Source: Bacillota bacterium (lineage in GTDB: Bacteria > Bacillota > Clostridia > Lachnospirales > Lachnospiraceae). Taken from it: a DNA stretch of 28,756 bases. The notes beneath the pieces were generated by a model. The model searched no databases and had not been told where the DNA came from. It saw only the letters and a program-made list of their open reading frames with translations. The translations under genes were made by a program, and so were the position numbers. The stretch lies in NCBI GenBank assembly GCA_023450835.1, contig JAEXGM010000204.1, positions 1 to 28,756 on the forward strand, written 5' to 3'. Positions 22,626 through 28,756 of this stretch are shown here, piece after piece (within the stretch, counting starts at the first letter, position 1; each line of letters opens with the position of its first letter).

Positions 22626-24407
22626 TTAGATATTAAAATTACCGATTTCCTTTTTAAGTGTCAGGCCGCTGGTGTCGGCTGTTGATATAAGATTTACAAC
22701 ATCTGTGGATTTATTGTTTACATCCGCAACCTTTGCAGCAATATCACTTGTTCCGGAAGCACCTTCGGAGGCTGCAAGAGATATCTGGTTTACTGCCAGT
22801 AAAACATTATGAATAGAAGCTAAGAGCTCCTCGGCAGTGGCGCTGAAATCTGTTATGATATTGTCCATATAGACAGAGTCATCATTGTAGTCGTTGGCGA
22901 TTAGAAGGAAGTTATCCATACTGTTCCTTATGTCACCTGAAACAAAATCAAGCAGGCTGTTTGCACTGCCTGAGAGATCATTTACAGCTTCTGTTACTTT
23001 TGAGGTTATACCCTGTATCTGCTCGACCATAGATTTGGATTGTTCAGCTAAATTTCTGATCTCATCAGCTACCACAGAGAATCCTTTTCCGGCTTCTCCT
23101 GCTCTGGCAGCTTCAATGGCAGCATTTAGAGCTAAGAGATTGGTCTGAGAGGTAATATTCATGATAGAGTGGGATAATATATCAATCTGCTCAACAATCT
23201 TTGCCTGCTCTACGGCAGCTTTTAAACTGCTGCTGATTTCAAGAGATATCTGTGATATCATCTGCTGAGATTTATTGGCAGTTTCCTTTGTATTAGCGGC
23301 ACGCTTATTTATTTCAATAACTTTCATGCTGCCTTCCTGAGACTTTTCGGCTATATTTCTGGCGGCTGCTTCGATTTCAATAGAGGCAGAATTCAGCTCT
23401 TCGGAGGAAGCGGCAGTTTCTTCCATTCCGGCAGCCAGTTCCTGTGTGGTTGCAGATATTTCAAGTAAATTGCTGTTAAGAGTTTTCATATTTTCATTTG
23501 CCTTAGCTACGGAAAGGATAATATCATCAGCTTCCCTTTTGGTACTTAAAAGGAGTGCCCCCACAGAATGTTTCATGGATTCCAAATCCACTGACAGAAG
23601 ACCAAAGTCGTCTTCTCTATTTTGAAGACCTTCTGGCAGAGGCGTGCGAAAATCCCCTTTTGCAAGCTGCCCTAAATAGTTACTGATAGAGCGGAAACTT
23701 CCGTTGATTCGCTTAATGATGCTAAAGCAGCAAAAGAGTGAGAAGAGTACGGTAATACTAATGATGATAACATCGTTGAGCATGGTCTGTTTAACTTTCT
23801 TTTCCTGTTGAAGAGAAAGCTGTTTGATGGCCGCATCAATGTAATCCGTATAATTTCCGGTACCGATTACCCAGGAAAAGGGTTCGAATGCCTGGCTGTA
23901 ACTTCGTTTAGGCATGGGTTCTGTTTCATTGGCCTTTGGAAACCAGTAATCGGTAAATCCGCCGCCGTCTTTACCTGTCTGAATAATTGCCTTAATAAAT
24001 TCAAATCCTTTCTTATCCACACTGCTTAACCTGTTGGTACCTTCTGTTTTGCTGCCAAGGAGTACAACATTGGTTCCGTCATAGGTATCTGCCCAAAAGT
24101 AGTTGTTATCCCCATAGGTCATATTTCTCAACAGATCAGCACCTATAGTCTTTGCTTCCTCCAAGGTATATTCACCTTTCTGATACTTGGAATAGACTTG
24201 ATTTAGCATGGAGATTGCAGTTTGTACCTGTTCTTTTATGTTGTTATCATAGTCCGCACGAATACCCGTTTCTTGAACTTTGAGATCGTTTTTCAAAGTT
24301 TGCTGCTGATTAATCAGTGATATTCCACCGATTAAAATTGTAGCAATTACCAAAACTGCTGAAAGTAATGCTATTTGTGTTTTTACTTTTAAGTTTCTTA
24401 GTTTCAT
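22626..24407 (-). CDS. Methyl-accepting chemotaxis protein with single Cache domain
   Basis: This 593-residue transmembrane chemoreceptor has its first membrane helix at about residues 12-32. It is followed by an extracellular sCache_2-type sensor (about 35-190) with YGDNNYFWADTYDG and PFSWVIGTGNYTDYID, a motif pair seen in organic-acid-sensing Cache domains. A second helix spans about 210-230 and a HAMP segment follows. The cytoplasmic signalling domain contains the conserved hairpin tip TNLLALNAAIEAARAGEAGKGF and VVADEIRNLAEQS (the tip read as LLALNAAIEAARAGE). It relays ligand binding to CheA/CheW. No C-terminal CheR-binding pentapeptide is seen. The ATG follows GGGAGG on the minus strand. 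The upstream region has GTCGATAT but no correctly spaced TAAA, so a flagellar sigma promoter is not supported. It stands alone with no chemotaxis operon beside it. Confidence 0.92.
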   Translation of the reverse strand: MKLRNLKVKTQIALLSAVLVIATILIGGISLINQQQTLKNDLKVQETGIRADYDNNIKEQVQTAISMLNQVYSKYQKGEYTLEEAKTIGADLLRNMTYGDNNYFWADTYDGTNVVLLGSKTEGTNRLSSVDKKGFEFIKAIIQTGKDGGGFTDYWFPKANETEPMPKRSYSQAFEPFSWVIGTGNYTDYIDAAIKQLSLQQEKKVKQTMLNDVIIISITVLFSLFCCFSIIKRINGSFRSISNYLGQLAKGDFRTPLPEGLQNREDDFGLLSVDLESMKHSVGALLLSTKREADDIILSVAKANENMKTLNSNLLEISATTQELAAGMEETAASSEELNSASIEIEAAARNIAEKSQEGSMKVIEINKRAANTKETANKSQQMISQISLEISSSLKAAVEQAKIVEQIDILSHSIMNITSQTNLLALNAAIEAARAGEAGKGFSVVADEIRNLAEQSKSMVEQIQGITSKVTEAVNDLSGSANSLLDFVSGDIRNSMDNFLLIANDYNDDSVYMDNIITDFSATAEELLASIHNVLLAVNQISLAASEGASGTSDIAAKVADVNNKSTDVVNLISTADTSGLTLKKEIGNFNI

Positions 24408-24544
24408 CTATGAGACCTCCCAATTAGTAAAATATAGAAATTAAATTAGCTGTATTGTAACTCCTTTACATTAAAATTACAATATAATATAAATATCGAC
24501 AATTTTCTTTAAACTGGATAGGTCAAAAAAAGAAAAACTGGAGA

Positions 24545-24573
24545 TTGATAACATACCAGTTTTCATTTAAGAT
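24545..24573 (+). promoter_or_regulatory. Sigma-A promoter of the pyridoxamine kinase gene
   Basis: TTGATA (24545-24550) and TAAGAT (24568-24573) are separated by 17 bases. The start codon at 24612 is 38 bases beyond the -10 box. Confidence 0.65.
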
Positions 24574-24611
24574 AGTCCTAATGAAAATTATACAATCGGA
24601 GGAAAGTTAAA

Positions 24612-25454
24612 ATGCAGAAAAGAGTCGCAGCAATTCATGATATATCCTGTTTCGGAAGGTGTTCACTTACCGTTGCACTGCCAATTCTTTCGGCAGCAGG
24701 GATAGCCACCAGCATTATCCCTACGGCTGTATTGTCCACTCATACGGGAGGATTTGAAGGTTTTACTTTTAGAGATCTGACAGAGGATATTATACCGGTG
24801 GCCCGGCATTGGGAAACTCTTGGGCTGCAGTTTGAAGCAATTTATACCGGGTACCTTGGCTCCTATGCGCAGCTTAATATGGTGTCGGAGATATTCGATA
24901 TGTTCCGAGAGGCCGATACTTTGATTCTTGTTGACCCTGTGATGGGAGATAACGGCAGGCTTTATAAGGCATTTGATGAGAGTTTTCCAAAGGGAATGAT
25001 GGAGTTATGCAAAAGGGCGGATGTTATTGTGCCCAATATTACCGAGGCGGCTCTTTTACTGGGCGAAGAATATAAGGAAGGACCATATACGCGTGAATAT
25101 ATAGAAGGGTTATTAAGCAGGCTATCCCTTTCCCTTGCAGGGGTTAAAAAGATTGTTTTGACCGGAGTATATATGGAAGAAGGACAGATGGGGGCATCGG
25201 CTTATGACTGCAGTACAAAGATTACAGATTACTATTTTAGAGAAAAGATTCCAGGAATGTATCATGGCACCGGTGATGTATTTTCCAGTGTACTGCTCTC
25301 AGGCCTTCTGAATGATCAATCCATGGGACAAGCCTTAAAGCTGGCAGTTGATTTTACAACAGATTCTATCCGGAGAACATATAATGATAAAACGGATACC
25401 AGGTATGGAGTTAATTTTGAACAAGGCCTTAGGGAATTGGGAAATCTTTTCTAA
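24612..25454 (+). CDS. pdxY: Pyridoxamine/pyridoxal kinase
   Basis: This 280-residue ribokinase-superfamily enzyme phosphorylates pyridoxal or pyridoxamine in vitamin B6 salvage. It starts RVAAIHDISCFGRCSLTVALP, a close match to the PdxY/PdxK N-terminus, and has the substrate region STHTGGFEG, the ATP-side VDPVMGDNGRLY and the PNITEAALLLG loop. The catalytic base is D222 in HGTGDVFSS. Length and motif order fit the family. CGGAGGAAAG precedes the ATG. It is transcribed from its own promoter; the following gene starts 83 bases later and may or may not be co-transcribed. PdxY versus PdxK substrate preference cannot be judged from the sequence alone. Confidence 0.88.
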   Translation: MQKRVAAIHDISCFGRCSLTVALPILSAAGIATSIIPTAVLSTHTGGFEGFTFRDLTEDIIPVARHWETLGLQFEAIYTGYLGSYAQLNMVSEIFDMFREADTLILVDPVMGDNGRLYKAFDESFPKGMMELCKRADVIVPNITEAALLLGEEYKEGPYTREYIEGLLSRLSLSLAGVKKIVLTGVYMEEGQMGASAYDCSTKITDYYFREKIPGMYHGTGDVFSSVLLSGLLNDQSMGQALKLAVDFTTDSIRRTYNDKTDTRYGVNFEQGLRELGNLF

Positions 25455-25537
25455 GATAGTATCAATTACTGAAATAAGTTATGTATAAATACATTCTCTC
25501 ATAAATTATAGAAAGCGTATAAAGGTGAGCAGAATGT

Positions 25538-26398
25538 ATGAAGCAGGAAGGATACATTATTCTTATAAATGATACGGATTATGATTGGATAATGGCTCGC
25601 AGCCTAAGGTACCGGATGAAGCAGCTCTGTTTCCCGGAGTGTATCGGAAAACAGTCAGAAGCGGTTGCTTACATGGAATGGGAGGATACGATAGATTCCT
25701 GTGAAGAGAGCCTGACAGCCGCCATATGTTATGAACTCTCAGGGACGGGGAGCTCTTTTATGCTTCTGGCATATGAAAAAGGTTTTGAAAAGGATATACA
25801 GGTTTATTTTGAAAATCTGTGTGCCAGGGGAATGAAAGATAGAGAAGCGGTTTCTCTTGGATGGGTGAACGGAGGAACTTTACGTCTTATTCTCTCAAAA
25901 CCGGAGGAGGGAGAACTTCACAGACTGGAAATTGAATCGGATTATTCCGAGAGCATACATAACAATAAGGATTATTTGAAGGAAAGCATTACAGCGGAAG
26001 ATAAAATCTATAATGAAGTAATTACCGGTATGGAAGACAGAGATGGAATCAGAAAAAGTTCTGTGGTTTGGATGGGACATTTTATCTCAATTGGCAGCAT
26101 CGACAATCTCTGTCTTAATAATGATTGTTACTGGGAGGAATGTGAAATTTCCTTAAAGAGGTATACCGGAAGTGTACTTAAGTGTACCTTGACTTTAATA
26201 ATTGGAGGAGAATTACTGAAGGAGAGCATAATAGAAGATATATACCTTAATGCGGGGGAAGAGAGGCACCTTGTCATACCTATAAAGAAGCAGGTCTCTC
26301 TGGTTCTGGCAGGTACAGTCTCAAATTTAGATGGGCTGGATACCAGAATAGATATTACGCTGACAGGTGTATGCGGAGACAGTAAGCAGGTTGATTGA
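25538..26398 (+). CDS. Unrecognised 286-residue protein next to a class 3 lipase
   Basis: I do not recognise this protein with certainty. It is soluble, has no signal peptide or membrane segment, and is rich in beta-strand-like alternation. The first ~110 residues (ILINDTDYDWIMARSLRYRM, YELSGTGSSFMLLAYEKGF, IQVYFENL, VSLGWVNGGTLRLIL) resemble, from memory, small beta-sandwich domains of the aegerolysin/actinoporin-like kind found in fungi near or within lipases; this is a low-confidence impression. A second beta-rich part spans about 165-280 (SSVVWMGHFISIGS, LKCTLTLIIGGELLKESI, VIPIKKQVSLVLAG). The ATG at 25538 follows AAAGGTGAG; an ATG at 25534 is out of frame. The lipase gene starts 75 bases later on the same strand, suggesting a functional pair. 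No function is assigned. Confidence 0.75.
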   Translation: MKQEGYIILINDTDYDWIMARSLRYRMKQLCFPECIGKQSEAVAYMEWEDTIDSCEESLTAAICYELSGTGSSFMLLAYEKGFEKDIQVYFENLCARGMKDREAVSLGWVNGGTLRLILSKPEEGELHRLEIESDYSESIHNNKDYLKESITAEDKIYNEVITGMEDRDGIRKSSVVWMGHFISIGSIDNLCLNNDCYWEECEISLKRYTGSVLKCTLTLIIGGELLKESIIEDIYLNAGEERHLVIPIKKQVSLVLAGTVSNLDGLDTRIDITLTGVCGDSKQVD

Positions 26399-26419
26399 TA
26401 ATATTCTTTATGGTAGTAG

Positions 26420-26443
26420 TTTGAAAAATCAAGATTTTTCAAA
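26420..26443. repeat. Perfect inverted repeat before the lipase gene
   Basis: TTTGAAAAATC (26420-26430) and GATTTTTCAAA (26433-26443) are an exact 11-base inverted repeat with a two-base centre. It is followed by CGCATTTTTGTG and then the lipase ribosome site. It could be an attenuating hairpin or an operator controlling the second gene of the pair. Confidence 0.65.
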
Positions 26444-26472
26444 CGCATTTTTGTGAGAAAGGCATGGTTATT

Positions 26473-27414
26473 ATGCAGGATAATAGAAATGTAATGCCTA
26501 TGTTAGCCGCCTCCAAACTGGCGTATCATATTAAGGATGGCAAACTGCCAGCCAGCTGCCGCTTCAGGATTGATGAATGGATTGGGGGAGTACCTTATAA
26601 CTGGTACCACACGGCAGGTTTTACAAAAGAAGTCTATACCTTTACTGCCGGTATTGACAACATACATGCGGGGTTAATGGGAATATCAAGGGATAAACTT
26701 ATCATTGCTATAAGGGGAACTGACGGAGATGACACCTTAGAAGGAAATATCCTGGACTGGCTGAATAATTTTCTTGCCATACAGATACCCTTTTCTTATG
26801 GACAGGGCAATGTACATGAAGGCTTTTACCGGGCGGCTGAAAGTTTGCAGAAAGAGATGATACCAAAAGCGGAGGAATTATACAGTCAACTGGCACTCCG
26901 CTATGAATCGCCGGAGATAATCCTTACCGGTCATAGTAAAGGGGGAGCAGTTGCCAATATTATGGGAGCAATGCTGTCGGAAATCCATAACAGAAAATAT
27001 AAAAATAATATTACCCTCTGTACTTTTGGAGCTCCAAGAGCAGGCGATGAGAAATTCTCTGATACCTATGGTACACTTACCAATTACCGGTATGAGGCAT
27101 TCTTGGATATTGTTTGCCACTTGCCCTTAACCTTTCAGGAAATGTCTCTGCTTAAACGTTTGGGACCGGTGCAGGAGTTATTTGCAGAATGCTTTCGGCT
27201 AATGCCTTACAAGCCGGTGGGAGAAGAAATCTGCATTTATAATAGCATAAATAATTTTGGAAAATACCCTCCGGACGACGCAAATTCTTCTGGTGAGACA
27301 TTAAATTCCTTGTGCGCTATTGAACAGGTGGTGCGGTATGGGGCTTTCCAGGTTTTTGCGGGATGCCATGAAAAGGATTACTATCTGCTTGACAAATCCA
27401 TTCAGTTCCATTAA
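26473..27414 (+). CDS. Class 3 lipase (alpha/beta hydrolase)
   Basis: This 313-residue alpha/beta hydrolase of the lipase class 3 family should cleave ester bonds in glycerides or phospholipids. The nucleophile elbow is GHSKGG with S155. The preceding IIAIRGTDGDD matches the oxyanion-side AFRGT motif of the family. The likely catalytic acid is D212 in AFLDIVCHLP and the likely histidine is H299 in GCHEKDYY. LCTFGAPRAGDEKF is another family mark. There is no signal peptide, so it appears cytoplasmic unless exported by a non-classical route. ATG 26473 is chosen because AGAAAGG ends ten bases upstream; ATG 26464 sits almost on that site. It forms a tandem pair with the unrecognised 286-residue protein. 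Substrate is not determinable. Confidence 0.9.
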   Translation: MQDNRNVMPMLAASKLAYHIKDGKLPASCRFRIDEWIGGVPYNWYHTAGFTKEVYTFTAGIDNIHAGLMGISRDKLIIAIRGTDGDDTLEGNILDWLNNFLAIQIPFSYGQGNVHEGFYRAAESLQKEMIPKAEELYSQLALRYESPEIILTGHSKGGAVANIMGAMLSEIHNRKYKNNITLCTFGAPRAGDEKFSDTYGTLTNYRYEAFLDIVCHLPLTFQEMSLLKRLGPVQELFAECFRLMPYKPVGEEICIYNSINNFGKYPPDDANSSGETLNSLCAIEQVVRYGAFQVFAGCHEKDYYLLDKSIQFH

Positions 27415-27433
27415 AGTATTCTTTAAGAATACT
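27415..27433. repeat. Palindrome immediately after the lipase stop codon
   Basis: AGTATTCTT (27415-27423) and AAGAATACT (27425-27433) are perfectly complementary around one base. CCCGGCTATTTTTAATTT follows, so weak termination is possible, although a hairpin here would have little loop room. Confidence 0.45.
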
Positions 27434-27538
27434 CCCGGCTATTTTTAATTTGCCTGTGAATATAGAAGTTTATCTTTCGGTGTATAAAATGCAGTTTAAC
27501 GGCGATATGCCGGATGCATGTGATACATCGAAATTTTT

Positions 27539-27559
27539 ATTGAAGGATAGTCCTTCAAT
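27539..27559 (+). promoter_or_regulatory. Small hairpin in the hisS leader
   Basis: ATTGAAGGA (27539-27547) and TCCTTCAAT (27551-27559) form a perfect 9-base inverted repeat with a 3-base centre, 52 bases before the synthetase start codon. It is not followed by a T-tract, and no T-box (GGTGG-type) element is visible in the leader. Confidence 0.45.
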
Positions 27560-27611
27560 TAGAAAAATAAAGAAAACTTTAGTAAAAAACGTAAGAAAGG
27601 ATTTACTGAAA

Positions 27612-28756
27612 ATGAAAACTTCTACCGTAAAAGGTACCAATGACTATTTGCCCAAGGAAGCAGCCCTAAGAGACTTTTTAATGGAGGAGATACTTAGAAC
27701 ATACCAATCCTGCGGCTTTCAAAGAATAATGACGCCGGTTATCGAAGATATTGAGAATCTGGATAAGAGCGAAGGCGGAGAAAACCTGAATCTGATCTTT
27801 AAAGTGCTTAAGAGGGGAGATAAGCTGGAAAAAGCCCTGGAAGCAAAGGACGAGAAAGAACTTTGCGACATGGGTCTTCGCTATGATCTGACACTTCCAC
27901 TTAGCAGATATTATGCCAATAATAAGGAGAAGCTGCTTTCTCCCTTTAAATGTATCCAAATCGACAGAGTATATCGTGCAGAACGCCCTCAAAAAGGCCG
28001 TTTAAGAGAATTCTATCAATGTGACATTGATATTATCGGAACTTCTTCCCTGACTGCTGAAGTGGAACTGATTACAACCACAGCACAGGCTCTAAAGAAT
28101 ATCGGAGTCGGTGAATTTAAAGTTAAGATTAACAATAGAAAGTTATTAAAAGCAATTCTCATGACTACGGGCTTTCAGCCGGAAGAGTTAGACAGTGTCT
28201 GCATATCCATTGATAAACTGGATAAAGTCGGCCTGGAAGGCGTAAAAGAAGAGTTAACTGCCAAAGGCTTTAAAGCAGAAAGTATTAATAAATTGTCAGA
28301 AGTATTATCGACGAAGCCTTTTACCTTAGAAGAGGCAGAAAGACTTTGTCCCGAGGAAGAAAGTGTAAAGGAAATACGTTTTATTCTGGATTCAGTAAAA
28401 GCCTTAAACAGTGAATTCGACGTAGAATATGATATTACCCTTATCAGAGGCCAGGGCTACTATACCGGCACAGTATTTGAGGTTGAGAGCACCAAATTCA
28501 GAGGTGCCATAGCCGGAGGCGGAAGATACGATAATTTGATTGGTAAGTTCTTAAATGAGTCTGTTCCGGCTGTAGGCTTTTCCATTGGTTTTGAGAGAAT
28601 ATTTGGCATACTCACCGATATAGGATTCCAGATACCGGATAGGATGAAGCAGATTGCAGTGCTCTATGAAGAGAAAGATTTTATCCCTGCTATGGAGTAT
28701 GCGAGAGAAATTCGCGGTAAATTTAATGTTGCCATGTATGTGAAACCAAAGAAGAC
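27612..28756 (+). CDS. hisS: Histidyl-tRNA synthetase (3' end outside window)
   Basis: This class II aminoacyl-tRNA synthetase attaches histidine to tRNA-His. The frame is open to the window end, giving 381 residues without a stop. Motif 1 lies near VKGTNDYLPKEAALRDFLME, motif 2 is YRAERPQKGRLREFYQCDID, and the histidine-binding region reads IRGQGYYTGTVFEV (R279 onward) with AGGGRYDNLIG after it. The common family motif is RGLDYYT, so the usual LD pair is replaced by QG here; similar RG-x-GYYTG variants occur, to my recollection, in clostridial HisRS. The regulatory homologue HisZ usually lacks intact motif 2, which is preserved here, so a synthetase is favoured. AAGAAAGG lies 11 bases before the ATG. 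Confidence 0.88.
   Translation, partial: MKTSTVKGTNDYLPKEAALRDFLMEEILRTYQSCGFQRIMTPVIEDIENLDKSEGGENLNLIFKVLKRGDKLEKALEAKDEKELCDMGLRYDLTLPLSRYYANNKEKLLSPFKCIQIDRVYRAERPQKGRLREFYQCDIDIIGTSSLTAEVELITTTAQALKNIGVGEFKVKINNRKLLKAILMTTGFQPEELDSVCISIDKLDKVGLEGVKEELTAKGFKAESINKLSEVLSTKPFTLEEAERLCPEEESVKEIRFILDSVKALNSEFDVEYDITLIRGQGYYTGTVFEVESTKFRGAIAGGGRYDNLIGKFLNESVPAVGFSIGFERIFGILTDIGFQIPDRMKQIAVLYEEKDFIPAMEYAREIRGKFNVAMYVKPKK

Noticed and set aside
24480..24530. A flagellar sigma-D promoter upstream of the chemoreceptor gene
   Set aside because: GTCGATAT on the minus strand fits the -10 part, but there is no TAAA at the required ~15-base distance.
27415..27611. A T-box leader in front of hisS
   Set aside because: No specifier-loop architecture or conserved T-box GGTGG-type sequence was found in the 197-base leader.

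Overview
The window looks like a chromosomal segment from an anaerobic, low-GC Firmicute, most likely a Lachnospiraceae/Clostridia member. This is inferred from AT-rich intergenic DNA, strong AGGAGG-type ribosome binding sites, YesN/YesM-type two-component genes beside sugar ABC genes, a YtaF-like sporulation membrane protein and a clostridial-style histidyl-tRNA synthetase. No rRNA, tRNA, transposase, phage gene or CRISPR array was seen.

Layout. (1) 1-5272: the end of a sugar-binding protein gene and its terminator, then a promoter and three co-directional genes: an AraC-type response regulator, a very short YesM-type histidine kinase with no extracellular sensor domain, and an RbsA-like two-domain ABC protein whose nucleotide-binding motifs have all decayed. 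(2) 5239-6420, minus strand: an MFS transporter. (3) 6421-7504: a 1.1 kb gene-free stretch with two ~247-bp hairpin elements in opposite orientations. (4) 7468-11822: a P-type ATPase strongly resembling eukaryotic Na,K-ATPases in its ion-binding helices, followed by two TrkA/RCK-type NAD-binding proteins, with promoter and terminator. (5) 11833-18242: a complete oligopeptide ABC importer (binding lipoprotein, two ATPases, two permeases) ending in a cytoplasmic C39-like cysteine peptidase. (6) 18278-20262: a GH3 beta-glucosidase lipoprotein. (7) 20263-20860: a third hairpin element, then a promoter-terminator pair that could make a ~65-nt RNA or act as an attenuator. (8) 20861-22528: a GpsA-like dehydrogenase with a tandemly duplicated 3' end, and a YtaF/MntP-like membrane protein. 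(9) 22626-24407, minus strand: a Cache-domain chemoreceptor. (10) 24545-27414: pyridoxamine kinase, an unrecognised 286-residue protein and a class 3 lipase. (11) 27612-end: a histidyl-tRNA synthetase cut by the window edge.

Most unusual content. The three hairpin elements (6528-6774, 7119-7366 inverted, 20308-20550) share termini, internal-loop words and an apical core, but have different stems that stay self-complementary. That pattern implies selection on a folded RNA or single-stranded DNA, not ordinary transposon ends. Next come the Na,K-ATPase-like pump encoded with two RCK proteins and no Trk/Ktr channel subunit, and the sensory locus built from a binding protein, a sensor-less kinase and a pseudo-ABC-ATPase. 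All functions are inferred from sequence motifs; no database search was run.
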